Assembly: GCA_002307375.1 (NCBI GenBank)
Contig: NTJI01000001.1
Span: forward strand, 434,001-498,000
Source of the DNA: Lysobacteraceae bacterium NML93-0399
GTDB taxonomy: Bacteria; Pseudomonadota; Gammaproteobacteria; Xanthomonadales; Xanthomonadaceae
DNA: 64,000 bases
Direction of reading: 5' to 3'
Position 1 is the first letter of the stretch, and each line of letters begins with the position of its first letter. Of this stretch, positions 40,233 through 49,856 are shown in pieces. The translations under genes were made by a program, and so were the position numbers. Under the pieces are notes generated by a model that did no database searches, was not told the DNA's origin, and saw nothing but the letters and a program-made list of their open reading frames with translations.

Positions 40233-40937
40233 ATGCCCAACCAGTCCAACGATCACATCGTCAAGAGCTACGACGAAGAGCGCAGCCGCCTGACCAACGA
40301 GATCCTGCGCATGGGCGAGATGGCCGCCGCGCAGCTCGAGTCCGCACTGGACGTCGTCGAACGCCGCGACGACAAGGCGGCCGAACGCATCATCGCCAAT
40401 GACGATGCGATCGACGCGCTCGAACACGAAGTCAGCCAGGACGTGATGAAGCTGGCGCTGCGCGGCCCGATGGCGCGCGACCTGCGCGAGATCCTCGCAG
40501 CCCTGCGCATCGCCGCGGACATCGAGCGCATCGGCGACTACGCCGCCAACGTGGCCAAGCGCTCGACCGCGCTCAACCTCGCACCGCCGCTGCCCTACAC
40601 CCGCGGCTTGACCGTGCTCGGCCAGCTGGCCGTGCGCCAGGTGCGCGAGGTGCTGGTGGCGTTCCGCGACGGCGATGTCGAAGCCGCGCAGCGTGTGCGC
40701 GCGCAGGACGCGGAGATCGATACGGTCTACACCAGCCTGTTCCGCGAACTGCTGACCTACATGATGGAAGACCCGCGCGCGATCACGCCCTGCACGCATC
40801 TGCTGTTCATGGCCAAGAACATCGAGCGCATCGGCGACCATGCGACCAACATCGCCGAGAACGTGTGGTTCCAGATCAAGGGTGACGAGCCGCTGCCGCC
40901 GCGCGACAAGCGTGATTTCACCAATACCGTGTCCTGA
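40233..40937 (+). CDS. phoU: Phosphate signalling protein PhoU
   Basis: PhoU couples the Pst transporter to the PhoR/PhoB two-component system and keeps the Pho regulon off when phosphate is plentiful. The 234 residues form two three-helix bundles. The metal-binding signatures E/DxxxD are seen in IAADIERIGDYAANVAKR (first bundle) and FMAKNIERIGDHATNIAENV (second). The length is standard. It ends the pst operon; phoB and phoR are not in the window. A 12-bp hairpin follows about 27 bases downstream. Confidence 0.96.
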   Translation: MPNQSNDHIVKSYDEERSRLTNEILRMGEMAAAQLESALDVVERRDDKAAERIIANDDAIDALEHEVSQDVMKLALRGPMARDLREILAALRIAADIERIGDYAANVAKRSTALNLAPPLPYTRGLTVLGQLAVRQVREVLVAFRDGDVEAAQRVRAQDAEIDTVYTSLFRELLTYMMEDPRAITPCTHLLFMAKNIERIGDHATNIAENVWFQIKGDEPLPPRDKRDFTNTVS

Positions 40938-40963
40938 TCGGTCAGCACCCGCAAAGGCGAATG

Positions 40964-40996
40964 ACGGCACGCGTGCACGGTCACGCGTGCCGTTCT
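40964..40996 (+). terminator. Hairpin after phoU
   Basis: ACGGCACGCGTG and its exact inverse form a 12-bp stem with loop CACGGT, followed by TTC. The T-run is weak, but the position suits a terminator of the pst operon. Confidence 0.6.
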
Positions 40997-41048
40997 GCAT
41001 CCGGGAGTCGCCACGGGCGCCCCGCCCCGCTCTGCTAGGCTTGCGCGC

Positions 41049-41726
41049 ATGATCGAAGCCGCAGTTCCCGCCGACGCGTCCGTTTCCGACGCGCCGCTCC
41101 CGCACACGCCGATGTCCCGCCGCTTCCGCGGCTTCCTGCCCGTTGTGGTCGACGTCGAAACCGGCGGCTTCGAAGCGCGCCGCCATGCCCTGCTTGAGAT
41201 CGCGGCGATTCCGCTCGATCTCGACGAAGACGGCCGGCTGGTGCCCGGCGCTTCGGTGCATGCGCATGTGGAACCGGCCGAGGGCACGCAGATCGATCCG
41301 CAGTCGCTCGAAGTGACCGGCATCGACATCCATCATCCGTTCCGCTTCGCCAAGCCCGAACGCGACGCGCTGGACCACATCTTCAACCACGTACGCGTCG
41401 CGGTGCGCCGGCACAATTGCCAGCGCGCGATCCTGGTCGGGCACAACGCGCATTTCGACCTGGGCTTCGTCAACGCCGCGGTCGCGCGCACCCAGCACAA
41501 GCGCAACCCGTTCCACCCGTTCAGCGTGTTCGACACGGTCACGCTGGCCGGCGTGGCCTTCGGCCAGACCGTGCTCGCACGTGCGGTGCAGGCCGCGGGA
41601 CTCGACTGGGACCAGTCGCAGGCGCATTCGGCGCTCTACGACACCACGCTCACTGCGCAGCTGTTCTGCCGCATCGCCAACGCCTGGCCGCCGATGGCCG
41701 CGCCGGCCGGCGACGCGACGCCCTAG
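41049..41726 (+). CDS. rnt: Ribonuclease T
   Basis: RNase T is a DEDDh 3'-5' exonuclease that trims tRNA and other stable RNA ends. The 225 residues show Exo[24 protein letters not shown], Exo[17 protein letters not shown], and Exo[17 protein letters not shown] with the catalytic His. Aromatic wedges and the nucleic acid binding Arg/Lys patches match the family. ATG 41049 gives an N-terminal tail of about 30 residues; ATG 41112 ([16 protein letters not shown]) is the alternative. Its stop overlaps the convergent metallophosphoesterase stop within a CTAG. Confidence 0.95.
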   Translation: MIEAAVPADASVSDAPLPHTPMSRRFRGFLPVVVDVETGGFEARRHALLEIAAIPLDLDEDGRLVPGASVHAHVEPAEGTQIDPQSLEVTGIDIHHPFRFAKPERDALDHIFNHVRVAVRRHNCQRAILVGHNAHFDLGFVNAAVARTQHKRNPFHPFSVFDTVTLAGVAFGQTVLARAVQAAGLDWDQSQAHSALYDTTLTAQLFCRIANAWPPMAAPAGDATP

Positions 41727-42778
41727 CCGGCCGCGCGCCGCAGCGTGATGACGGTGATCTCGGATGGCACGCCGATGCGGGTGGCGAATCCGGGCCACAG
41801 GCCTGCGCCGTTGTTGACGTAGAGCTGCATGTCGCCGACACGGTATAGGCCGGAGACGAAGCCCCCATTCGCACGCGCGACCAGCCGGTCCATGCCGACG
41901 ATATGGCCGCCGTGGGTATGGCCCGAGAGCTGCAGCGCGACGCCGCGCGCAGCATGCGAGTGCGCGGCGGCGGGTCGATGGTCGAGCAGCAGTACCGGGG
42001 CGTCGGCCTCCACGCCGGCCAGTGCCGCGTCGATGTCGGGCATCGCCAGGCCGTAGCGCGCCGCAGCCGGATCGGTGACACCGGCGACGACCAGCGCCCC
42101 GCCATCGCGCGCGATGCGCATATGGCCGTTCTCCAGCACCGTCATGCCCATTGCGCGGAACGCGTCCATCCAGGCCTGGTACTGGCCGTAATACTCGTGA
42201 TTGCCGGTGATCGCGATCACCCCGTCGGCCGCGCGCAGGTCGGCAAGCGGCCGCACGTCTTGCGCCCGCGCAGCGACGGTGCCGTCGACCAGATCGCCGG
42301 TGATGACGATCAGATCCGCAGACTGCGCATTCGCCGCGGCGACCACCTGCGCGACCCAGTCGCCGGTGAGCAGCCGGCTGGCGTGCAGGTCGGTGAGCTG
42401 CAGCAGCCGGTAGCCGTCGAAGGCCTGCGGCAGACCGCTGATCGCGATCTCGACCTGCCGCACCTTCGGCACGGCCATCGCCTGCCAGGTGCCGTAGACG
42501 GACAGCAGCAGCGCGATGCCCGCCAATCCGGGGCGAATCCAGGGCGCGCGCAATGCCGTCAGCGCCCGGCGTCGGCGCAGCAGCCAGGCGACGAGCATGA
42601 GCAGATCGAGCAGCAGCACGAATACAGCGATCAACAGCAGCGCGATGAAGGCGGTGCCGATCGCGGCGATGACCCACTTGGGCAGTTCCGGCGAGGCCAC
42701 GGTGCCGGCGAAGCGCGCCACGATGCGGTGGTGGAACGCGAGCGCACACAGCGCAACCGACAGCAGCGCTTTCGCCAT
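41723..42778 (-). CDS. Membrane-anchored metallophosphoesterase (YkuE-like)
   Basis: This 351-residue protein has three or four N-terminal membrane helices (to about residue 105) and a calcineurin-like phosphoesterase domain facing the periplasm. Metal-binding motifs are in order: [34 protein letters not shown] and [13 protein letters not shown] lipid or nucleotide phosphodiester substrate is likely, but none can be named. ATG 42778 directly follows the TGA of a small upstream frame at 42779. Convergent with rnt: the two stop codons share CTAG. Confidence 0.9.
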   Translation of the reverse strand: MAKALLSVALCALAFHHRIVARFAGTVASPELPKWVIAAIGTAFIALLLIAVFVLLLDLLMLVAWLLRRRRALTALRAPWIRPGLAGIALLLSVYGTWQAMAVPKVRQVEIAISGLPQAFDGYRLLQLTDLHASRLLTGDWVAQVVAAANAQSADLIVITGDLVDGTVAARAQDVRPLADLRAADGVIAITGNHEYYGQYQAWMDAFRAMGMTVLENGHMRIARDGGALVVAGVTDPAAARYGLAMPDIDAALAGVEADAPVLLLDHRPAAAHSHAARGVALQLSGHTHGGHIVGMDRLVARANGGFVSGLYRVGDMQLYVNNGAGLWPGFATRIGVPSEITVITLRRAAG

Positions 42779-42961
42779 TCACGACAGGCGCAGCGGCCAC
42801 ACCAGACGCAGGATCAGATAGGGGACGAATACAAGCGCGGCAAGAATCAGCACGAACGGTTCCGGGACGGGCGACGGACCGGCGGCAATCGCGCCGGCAT
42901 GGGGCCGGGCATGTTCGACGATGCGCGTTGCATCTGCCAGCGCAGCGCAGGCGCAATGCAT
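42779..42961 (-). CDS. Possible small membrane protein abutting the metallophosphoesterase
   Basis: This frame of 60 residues (MHCACAALADATRIVEHARP, then a single hydrophobic stretch PFVLILAALVFVPYLILRLVWPLRLS) ends with TGA immediately before the ATG of the downstream gene. The hydrophobic C-terminus and the zero-base junction suggest translational coupling, but there is no known family and the start is uncertain (an upstream ATG-equivalent at 43003 is also open). Treat as tentative. Confidence 0.35.
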   Translation of the reverse strand: MHCACAALADATRIVEHARPHAGAIAAGPSPVPEPFVLILAALVFVPYLILRLVWPLRLS

Positions 42962-43021
42962 CCGACGGTCGCGAAAAACTGTGTTGCGTCCTGCACGGCG
43001 CACCGTGCAGGACGCCGGCCC

Positions 43022-43336
43022 TCAGCTCGCGAGCTTCAGGCCGATGATGCCGGCGATGATCAGCGCGAGACTGATCAGGCGCCAGGGGCTTGCGGCATCG
43101 CCGAGCAGCACCATTCCGAGGATCACCGTGCCGACCGCGCCGATGCCGACCCACACCGCATATGCGGTGCCGACCGGCAGCTCGCGCATCGCGATGCCCA
43201 GCAGTGTGACGCTGATCGCCATCGCGGCGACCGTGCCGACGGTGGGCCAGAGCCGGGTGAATCCTTCGGTGTACTTCAGGCCGATCGCCCACGCGATTTC
43301 GAACAGGCCGGCGAGCACGAGAATGAGCCAGGACAT
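43022..43336 (-). CDS. gdx: SMR-family guanidinium exporter Gdx (SugE)
   Basis: This 104-residue protein has four membrane helices and dimerises as an antiparallel small multidrug resistance transporter. The sequence [29 protein letters not shown] carries the essential Glu13-equivalent, and the signature Gdx motif with [25 protein letters not shown] is that of SugE/Gdx rather than EmrE. It would export guanidinium in exchange for protons. The call is supported independently by a guanidine-II riboswitch directly upstream. A GGAGG ribosome site lies 9 bases before the ATG. Confidence 0.94.
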   Translation of the reverse strand: MSWLILVLAGLFEIAWAIGLKYTEGFTRLWPTVGTVAAMAISVTLLGIAMRELPVGTAYAVWVGIGAVGTVILGMVLLGDAASPWRLISLALIIAGIIGLKLAS

Positions 43337-43361
43337 ACGGACAAACCTCCATCAGTGCGAT

Positions 43362-43405
43362 GGGGCCGTCCCCGGATGTGGATGGAGCGGCGGGGTCGTC
43401 CCCGC
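43362..43405 (-). promoter_or_regulatory. Guanidine-II (mini-ykkC) riboswitch
   Basis: On the minus strand two small hairpins lie 5' of gdx: GCGGGGACGACCCCGC (43405-43390) and GGGGACGGCCCC (43373-43362). Each has four or more GC pairs and an ACGR tetraloop, the defining feature of the guanidine-II class, and they are separated by 16 bases. A GGAGG lies 14 bases after the second hairpin, so ligand binding probably frees the ribosome site. Only the identity of the ligand is taken from established knowledge of the class. Confidence 0.93.
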
Positions 43406-43459
43406 TTCCTGGTGCGAGCATCCTAGAGCGCGCGGCTGAACCGGTGCCTGCCGCGCGGC

Positions 43460-46441
43460 TCAGCCGTCGCAGGCACGTGCGCGCCCTTCGCGCTTGGCGC
43501 GGTAGAGCGCGACGTCGGCGCGCCGCATCAGCTGCGCAGGCGAGGTGTCGTGGGGGTCGAGCATGGCGATGCCGGCGCTGGCGGTGACCTGCAATTCCGC
43601 AATGCCGCCCCAGGCATCACGCGCGTCGAGCGCCGCGCCCAGCCGCGCGTAGACCCGGTGCGCTTCTTCGCGGTCGGTCTCGACGAGAATCATCCCGAAT
43701 TCCTCGCCGCCGATGCGGGCCACGAAATCCGACGCCCGGCAGGCGCGGGCGAGCAGTACGCCCACCTCGCGCAAGACCTGGTCGCCGGCCGCATGGCTGT
43801 GCACGTCGTTGATCGACTTGAAACGGTCGATGTCGAGGGTCATCAGGCACAACGGCTGCCGCTGCCGCTGCGCGCGCGCGAACTCGCGTGCGAGCGTGGC
43901 ATCGAAGCTGCGCCGGTTCGGCAATCCGGTCAGCGCATCCTCGTGGGCCTGCCGCTCGAAGAGCTGCGCCTGCGCGCGCAGACGTTCGAGCAGCACGCTC
44001 TTTTCGCTGTCGGCCTGCACCAGCTGGTCGGTCTGCTGCCGCAGCGTCTGCGTGCGTTCGTCCACCAGCCGGCTCAGGCGGTCGGTCTTGCTGCGGTAGC
44101 GGCGGATGCGTGCGCGGTAGAGCAGCGCCAGCGCGGTGACCGCGCCCAGCACCATCAGCATCTGCACGTCGCGCCGCTGCCACCACAGCGGCACGACGGT
44201 GAACTGCCAGCGCGCCTCGTGCGGGCTCCATGCACCATCGGGATGTGCCGCCGACACGCGCAGCGTGTAGGTGCCCGGAGGCAGGCCGATGAACTCGACG
44301 CTGCGCTGGCGGCCGTGCATGTTCCAGTCCGTATCCAGCCCCTCGAGCCAGGTGCGATACCGGATGCGGTCGGACATCAGGAAGCTCATGCCGACGAAGG
44401 CCACCGAGATGCGCGTACTGCCGCGCACACGCACCTCGTCGCGCCGGTCGACCGCTTCGCCGTCGACGCGCACCGAGTCGATCAGCGGCTGCGGCGGCAC
44501 GCGTCCACTGAAATGGCGCCAGCGCTGCGGGTCGACCGCACTGATGCCGCGCGCGGTCGCCATCCATACCGAACCGTCGGCGCGCAGGATCGCCGACGGC
44601 GACGAGCTGCCGTTGCCCTGCGCATTGGACATGCCGTCGATCTCGTCGTAGCGCTCGAACGCCACCCGCGCCTGCCGGCCGTCCGCGACCGCGTCGAGGT
44701 CGGCCATCGACGCGCGCAACATCCCGCGATTGCTGGTGATCCACGCATTGCCGATGCGGTCGGGCACGATCTGGAACACCGAGTCGACCGGCAGCCCCTG
44801 CGCCAGCCCGATGTGGGCGAGCACGCCATCGCGCTCGCGGTACAGACCGCGGTCGGTCGCCAGCCACACTGCATCACCGATGCCACGGAACGCGAATACC
44901 GTGCGGGCGCCGTCGCCGGGCGGCAGCGGCACGTGCCGCAACTGGCCGTCGCGCAGCACGCTGGCGCCTTCGATCGATCCGATCCACAAGGCATCGTCGA
45001 TCCACGCCAGCGAGGTCACCAGGCCCGTCGGCAGACCGGGAATGCGTGGTGTCGCGGGCCGCCCGTCGAACAGACGCACCGGGCCGGCATGCGTGGCGAT
45101 CCAGATCGCGCCTTCACCGTCGGGCTGGATCGCGCGCACGTGCCCGGCAAAGCCGTCGTGCCGTTCGACGGGCTGCCCGTCGCGCAGGCGGTAGACACGG
45201 CCGCCGTAGGTGCCCACCCACAGGTCGCCGTGCGCATCGTGCGCCAGGCTGAGGACCGACGGCGCAACGCCCGCCTGCAGGGCTACCGGCCGCAGGTGGC
45301 CGTCGGCATCTTCCCGGTCCAGGCCCGCGCTGCTGCCCACCCACAGCCGGCCGTCGGCGCTTTCGTCGAGCGCGCGGACGTAGTCGCCACTGAGGCCGTC
45401 GCGCGTGTCCCGACGCGTGAACAGCGTTTCGCGCCAGCGGAACAGACCGCCATTGGCGCCACCCCAGACGCTGCCTTCGCGGTCCTCCAGCAGCTGGACG
45501 ATACGACCGGCCGGACGTTCGGCATCCATCCGGGGCGTTTCGACGCCACGCGCGCCGACGCGCAGCAGCCCGCGGCTCTCGCTGCCGAACCACAGATCGC
45601 CGTGGCGGTCCTGCAGCATGGCGGTGACGCTGCCCTGCCCCGACAGGCGATGCACGCGCGGCGCACGGTCGCCGTCGATGCGATGCACGCCCTCGCCCGC
45701 GACCACCCAGATCGCGCCGTCGGGGGCGCGGTAGGGCCAGGCCAGCCCGTCTGCCAACCCGAACCGCGGCGGCGCCCGCCGCAGGCGTCCTTCGGTGTCG
45801 CGCAGCATCAGTCCGTCCATGCCGCCAATCCACAACCGGCCATCGTCGCCGGCCGCCATCCGCGGGTAACTGAGCGGCAGGGGCACATCGGGCGGGGCGG
45901 CGAAGAACTCCGAACGCCCATCGGACTCGAGGCTGCCAAGGCCGCGCCCTTCGAACAGCAACCACAGCCGGCCGTCGCGATCCATCGCCATGGCATGGAT
46001 CAGAACCTGCGGCCAGCCCTCGTCGGCCGACATCCAGAACCGCCAGCGTCCATCGATGTCGCGACGTCCGAGGTTGCCGCGCGAATCGCTGAACCACAGC
46101 GCGCCTGCCGGGTCGACGTACAGGGCGCCGACGCCGTTGTCGGGCAGGGTCGGCGTCCGGGTGCTGCGGTCATGGACGACGAACTCCAGCCCGTCGTAGC
46201 GCACCAGGCCTTCCCAGGTCGCCAGCCACAGATAGCCGTCGGGCGTCTGCGCCACATCGCGCACCGAGTTGTGCGGCAGGCCCTCGCGCGTCGTCCAGCG
46301 CTCGACCACGTAGTCGTGCAGCGGTCCGGGCGGCGCAGCACACAGCGCGACGGGCCAGATGCAGAGCAATAACAGCAGCCACAGGCCGAGCGCGCGACCC
46401 GGCTGGACAGGGGCACATCCGGGCGAGCGGCGCTCTTGCAC
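43460..46441 (-). CDS. Periplasmic beta-propeller sensor diguanylate cyclase
   Basis: This 993-residue receptor has a signal or first membrane helix (GLWLLLLLCIWPVALC) and about twelve two-component-regulator propeller repeats (WLATWEGLVRYDGLEF, LWIGGMDGLMLRDTEG and others). A Y_Y_Y domain (GLPPGTYTLRVSAAHPDGAWSPHEARWQFTV) and a second membrane helix (MLMVLGAVTALALLYRARIRR) follow, then a coiled coil and a GGDEF domain. The catalytic motif is GGEEF (FVARIGGEEFGMILVE) and the inhibitory RxxD is present (RASD). The GTG start follows AGAGGAG. It senses an unknown periplasmic ligand to control c-di-GMP. Confidence 0.93.
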   Translation of the reverse strand: MQERRSPGCAPVQPGRALGLWLLLLLCIWPVALCAAPPGPLHDYVVERWTTREGLPHNSVRDVAQTPDGYLWLATWEGLVRYDGLEFVVHDRSTRTPTLPDNGVGALYVDPAGALWFSDSRGNLGRRDIDGRWRFWMSADEGWPQVLIHAMAMDRDGRLWLLFEGRGLGSLESDGRSEFFAAPPDVPLPLSYPRMAAGDDGRLWIGGMDGLMLRDTEGRLRRAPPRFGLADGLAWPYRAPDGAIWVVAGEGVHRIDGDRAPRVHRLSGQGSVTAMLQDRHGDLWFGSESRGLLRVGARGVETPRMDAERPAGRIVQLLEDREGSVWGGANGGLFRWRETLFTRRDTRDGLSGDYVRALDESADGRLWVGSSAGLDREDADGHLRPVALQAGVAPSVLSLAHDAHGDLWVGTYGGRVYRLRDGQPVERHDGFAGHVRAIQPDGEGAIWIATHAGPVRLFDGRPATPRIPGLPTGLVTSLAWIDDALWIGSIEGASVLRDGQLRHVPLPPGDGARTVFAFRGIGDAVWLATDRGLYRERDGVLAHIGLAQGLPVDSVFQIVPDRIGNAWITSNRGMLRASMADLDAVADGRQARVAFERYDEIDGMSNAQGNGSSSPSAILRADGSVWMATARGISAVDPQRWRHFSGRVPPQPLIDSVRVDGEAVDRRDEVRVRGSTRISVAFVGMSFLMSDRIRYRTWLEGLDTDWNMHGRQRSVEFIGLPPGTYTLRVSAAHPDGAWSPHEARWQFTVVPLWWQRRDVQMLMVLGAVTALALLYRARIRRYRSKTDRLSRLVDERTQTLRQQTDQLVQADSEKSVLLERLRAQAQLFERQAHEDALTGLPNRRSFDATLAREFARAQRQRQPLCLMTLDIDRFKSINDVHSHAAGDQVLREVGVLLARACRASDFVARIGGEEFGMILVETDREEAHRVYARLGAALDARDAWGGIAELQVTASAGIAMLDPHDTSPAQLMRRADVALYRAKREGRARACDG

Positions 46442-46463
46442 GCGGGGGGCTCCTCTGAACGTG

Positions 46464-47231
46464 TCAGCCCGTGATCCGCTGGCGCACCGCCTCGAACAGC
46501 GTCACGCCTGCGGCGACCGACACGTTGAGGCTTTCGACGCCGGCCGTCGCGTCGCCGCCGGGCATCGGGATCGTCACCAGCTGGTCGCAATGCTCGCGCG
46601 TCAGGCGACGCAGGCCGTCGGCCTCGCCGCCGAGCACCAGGGCGACGTTGCCGCGCAGGTCCAGCGCGTACAGCGACGCATCGGCCTCGCCCGCCAGGCC
46701 GTAGATCCACACGCCCAGCTTCTGCAGGTCGCGCAACGTGCGCGAGAGGTTGGTCACACGCACCACCGGCACGCTGTCGGCGGCACCGGCGGAAGTCTTG
46801 CGCACGGTCGCATTGACCTGCACCGCCTTGTCCTTGGGAATCACCACTGCCGTGACGCCGGCGGCGGCCGCGCTGCGCAGGCAGGCGCCGAGGTTGTGCG
46901 GGTCCTGCACACCGTCGAGCACCAGCAGCAGCGCCTTGCCTTCGGCCGCCTCGACCAGCCCTTCGAGTTCGTTCTCGTCCCAGGTCCTGGCCGCGGCATA
47001 ACGCGCGGCCGCGCCCTGGTGGCGCAGATTGCCGGCGACGCCGTCAAGCGCCTGCTGGTTGACCCGGCGCACGTCGATGTCGCGGCGGCGCGCAGACGAT
47101 TCGATCTCGGCGATGCGGGGATTCTTCGCGCCGGCCTCGAGCAGCACCTCGCGCACGTTGTCGGCGTCGTGTTCGACGGCCGCAGCGACGGCGTTGATGC
47201 CGACGATCCACTGGTTCTGCTTGCTGGTCAT
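46464..47231 (-). CDS. rlmB: 23S rRNA (guanosine-2'-O-)-methyltransferase RlmB
   Basis: RlmB methylates G2251 in the peptidyl-transferase P-loop of 23S rRNA using SAM. The 255 residues have the N-terminal substrate-binding domain (WIVGINAVAAAVEHDADNV) and a SPOUT knot with motifs LDGVQDPHNLGACLRSAAAAG, LVLGGEADGLRRLTREHCD and VTIPMPGGDATAGVESLNVSVAAGV. ATG 47231 (MTSKQNQWI) is chosen; 13 more codons are open upstream. It is downstream of rnr, the usual rnr-rlmB order, but a strong terminator lies between them, so it may be expressed separately or by read-through. Confidence 0.97.
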   Translation of the reverse strand: MTSKQNQWIVGINAVAAAVEHDADNVREVLLEAGAKNPRIAEIESSARRRDIDVRRVNQQALDGVAGNLRHQGAAARYAAARTWDENELEGLVEAAEGKALLLVLDGVQDPHNLGACLRSAAAAGVTAVVIPKDKAVQVNATVRKTSAGAADSVPVVRVTNLSRTLRDLQKLGVWIYGLAGEADASLYALDLRGNVALVLGGEADGLRRLTREHCDQLVTIPMPGGDATAGVESLNVSVAAGVTLFEAVRQRITG

Positions 47232-47267
47232 GCGCGGGAATTCGGGAAAAAGGGAAGCGGGATTCGA

Positions 47268-47308
47268 CAAAAGCCCGCGGGGCCGGAACTCGGTTCCGGC
47301 CCCGCGGG
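47268..47308 (-). terminator. Strong terminator between rnr and rlmB
   Basis: A perfect 16-bp stem (CCCGCGGGGCCGGAAC and its inverse, loop TCG, 47274-47308) is followed on the minus strand by CTTTTG. It begins only 9 bases past the rnr stop. Confidence 0.9.
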
Positions 47309-47316
47309 GTCATAGT

Positions 47317-49776
47317 CTACTGGTAGGGCTTCTTCTCGCGCTTCGCCGGTTTGCCACGGGGCGGTGGCGGCTTGGGCCCGCCGGGTTCTGGCGCATCGGC
47401 CTCGACGAGGCGGAAATCGATCTTGCGGTCTTCCAGACTCGCCTTGAGTACGACGATGCGCACCCGGTCGCCGAGGCGATATTCGCGCCCGGCGCGCTGG
47501 CCGCTGAGCATCCGGCGGATCGGATCGAAGGTGTAGTAGTCGTTGGGCAGCTGGGTCACGTGCACCAGGCCGTTGACCTTGGACTGGTCGAGTTCGACGA
47601 ACAGGCCGAAGCTGGTCACGCCACTGATGACGCCGTCGAAGCGGCCGCCGACGTGCTGCTCCATCCACGCAGCACGGTAGCGCTCGTCGACCTCGCGCTC
47701 GGCCTCGTCGGCGCGGCGCTCGCGCTCCGAGCACTGCAGCGCCAGGCTTTCCATGAGCCTGGGCGTGTACTGGAACTTCGCCAGCGCCTGGCCCGAAAGC
47801 ACGTGCTTGATCGCACGGTGTACCAGCAGGTCCGGATAGCGGCGGATCGGCGAGGTGAAGTGTGCATAGGCCGCCAGCGCCAGTCCGAAGTGGCCGATGT
47901 TCTCCGGCGTATAGACCGCCTGGCTCTGGCTGCGCAGCAGCACCGATTCGAGCAGGGTCGCATCGGGCCGGTCGCGGATCTTCTTCAGCAGCTGGGTGAA
48001 ATCCTTGGGCTGCAGCTTCGACCACGGCGGCATGCGCAGCGCGAATTCCTTGAGAAATTCCAGCAGGTCGGCGTACTTCGATTCGGGCGGCTTGTCGTGC
48101 ACGCGGTACGGCGCGGGAATGCCGGCCTCGAGCAGACACTTCGCGGCTTCGACGTTCGCCGCGATCATGCATTCCTCGATCAGCTTGTGCGCATCGTTGC
48201 GCTGGAGCATGCCGGCCTGGGTGACTTCGCCGGTGTTGTCGAGCACGAAGCGCACCTCGCTGCTCTCGAACTCGATCGCGCCGCGCTTGGCGCGCGCCTT
48301 GGCCAGCACCTTGTAGAGCTGGTGCAGGCGCTCGACCTGCGGCAGTACCGGCTTGATGGCCGCGCGGGTGTCGGCATCGTCCTCGCCCACCGCCTTCCAG
48401 ACCTGGGTATAGGTCAGGCGCGCATGCGAATGCATCACCGCCTCGTAGAACTTCGAGTCCGACACCGTGCCGTCGCGCATCACCTGCATGTCGCAGACGA
48501 AGCACATCCGGTCGACCCTGGGCTTGAGCGAGCAGATGCCGTTGGACAGCGTCTCAGGCAGCATCGGCACGACGAAGCCCGGGAAATACACGCTGGTCGC
48601 GCGCAGCTGGGCCTCGTCGTCGAGCAGCGAACCCGGGCGCACGTAGTTCGACACGTCGGCAATCGCGACCACGAGGCGGAAGCCATCCTGGTTCGGCTCG
48701 CAGTACACCGCGTCGTCGAAGTCCTTGGCGTCCTCGCCGTCGATCGTCACCAGCGGCATCGCGCGCAAATCGACGCGGCCGCCGAGCATGCGCTCCTCGA
48801 CCTCGATCGGAATCGCTGCCGCCTCCTCGAGCACGGGCTGCGGGAACTCGTGCGGCAGGTTGTGGCCGTGGATTGCCGCCTCGACCACCAGCGAGGGCTT
48901 GAGCACGTCGCCGAGCACGGCCAGCACGCGGCCGATCGGCGGCCGGTGCTTGTCGCCCGGTGCGGTGATCTCGCACACGACCAGTTGGCCGTGCTGCGCG
49001 TCCTGGCGCGCGTCCTGCGGCACCTGGATGTTGCGCTGGATGCGCTTGTCGTCGGGCACCACGAAGCTGATGCCGTGCTCGATGGCAAAACGGCCCATCA
49101 GGCGTGTCGTGCGGCGCTCGAGCACCTCGACGATGACACCGGCGCGACGACCGCGCGCATCGACATTGGTCAGGCCCGCCAGTGCGCGATCGCCATGCAT
49201 GACCTTGCGCATTTCCGCCGGCGGCAGGAACAGGTCGTCGCCGCTGCCGCTGTCTGGGCGCAGGAAGCCGAAGCCTTCGGGGTTGGCGATCACGGTGCCG
49301 GGAATCAGATCATTGCGCTTGGCCGGCACCAGACCGCCGCGGCGGTTCTGCAGCAGCTGGCCTTCGCGCAGCATCGCCGCGACACGCTTCCCGAGCGCGT
49401 CGGCGCGATCGGGCTCGGTGAGCCCGAGCTTGTCGGCGAGTGCGTCGAAGGTCATCGGACCGTCGGCGTCGGCGAGCATCTGCAGGATCGCCTCGCGGCT
49501 TGCGATCGGGTTCTCGTAGCGCGCCGCCTCGCGGTTCGCGTACGGATCCTCGAAGCGTCCGCCGCGTGCGGCCGGCGTACGCTCCTGGCCGGTACGGGTG
49601 GCGCCGGAGCGCACCGCACGCTGCAGGCCCGGATCGGGCATCCAGGGCGGGAGCGGCGCGGTGTCGCGTCGGGTGTCTGGACGGACCGAAGAAGAGGCGG
49701 CGCGCTTGCCGGCCCCCTTCGTCGCGGGCCCGGGCGTTTCGCGGCGGCCGCCGCGCTTGCTGGGAGGTTTGACCAT
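47317..49776 (-). CDS. rnr: Ribonuclease R
   Basis: RNase R is a processive 3'-5' exoribonuclease that degrades structured RNA and acts in rRNA quality control. The 819 residues contain a basic N-terminal arm (MVKPPSKRGGRR), a winged-helix domain, two cold-shock domains, the RNB catalytic core with the acidic cluster (PLVTIDGEDAKDFDDAVYCE), and an S1 domain (GRFDGVISGVTSFGLFVELDQSKVNGLVHVTQL). It ends in a Lys/Pro/Arg-rich tail (KPPPPRGKPAKREKKPYQ). Length and domain order are normal. The tRNA-Leu genes are divergent from it. Confidence 0.97.
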   Translation of the reverse strand: MVKPPSKRGGRRETPGPATKGAGKRAASSSVRPDTRRDTAPLPPWMPDPGLQRAVRSGATRTGQERTPAARGGRFEDPYANREAARYENPIASREAILQMLADADGPMTFDALADKLGLTEPDRADALGKRVAAMLREGQLLQNRRGGLVPAKRNDLIPGTVIANPEGFGFLRPDSGSGDDLFLPPAEMRKVMHGDRALAGLTNVDARGRRAGVIVEVLERRTTRLMGRFAIEHGISFVVPDDKRIQRNIQVPQDARQDAQHGQLVVCEITAPGDKHRPPIGRVLAVLGDVLKPSLVVEAAIHGHNLPHEFPQPVLEEAAAIPIEVEERMLGGRVDLRAMPLVTIDGEDAKDFDDAVYCEPNQDGFRLVVAIADVSNYVRPGSLLDDEAQLRATSVYFPGFVVPMLPETLSNGICSLKPRVDRMCFVCDMQVMRDGTVSDSKFYEAVMHSHARLTYTQVWKAVGEDDADTRAAIKPVLPQVERLHQLYKVLAKARAKRGAIEFESSEVRFVLDNTGEVTQAGMLQRNDAHKLIEECMIAANVEAAKCLLEAGIPAPYRVHDKPPESKYADLLEFLKEFALRMPPWSKLQPKDFTQLLKKIRDRPDATLLESVLLRSQSQAVYTPENIGHFGLALAAYAHFTSPIRRYPDLLVHRAIKHVLSGQALAKFQYTPRLMESLALQCSERERRADEAEREVDERYRAAWMEQHVGGRFDGVISGVTSFGLFVELDQSKVNGLVHVTQLPNDYYTFDPIRRMLSGQRAGREYRLGDRVRIVVLKASLEDRKIDFRLVEADAPEPGGPKPPPPRGKPAKREKKPYQ

Positions 49777-49856
49777 TGGCGCGATGGTACAGGCTCACCC
49801 GCGAGGCCTGCGTCGAGAACTGCCGCACACGGCCTGCACGCCACGCGAAAAACGCG

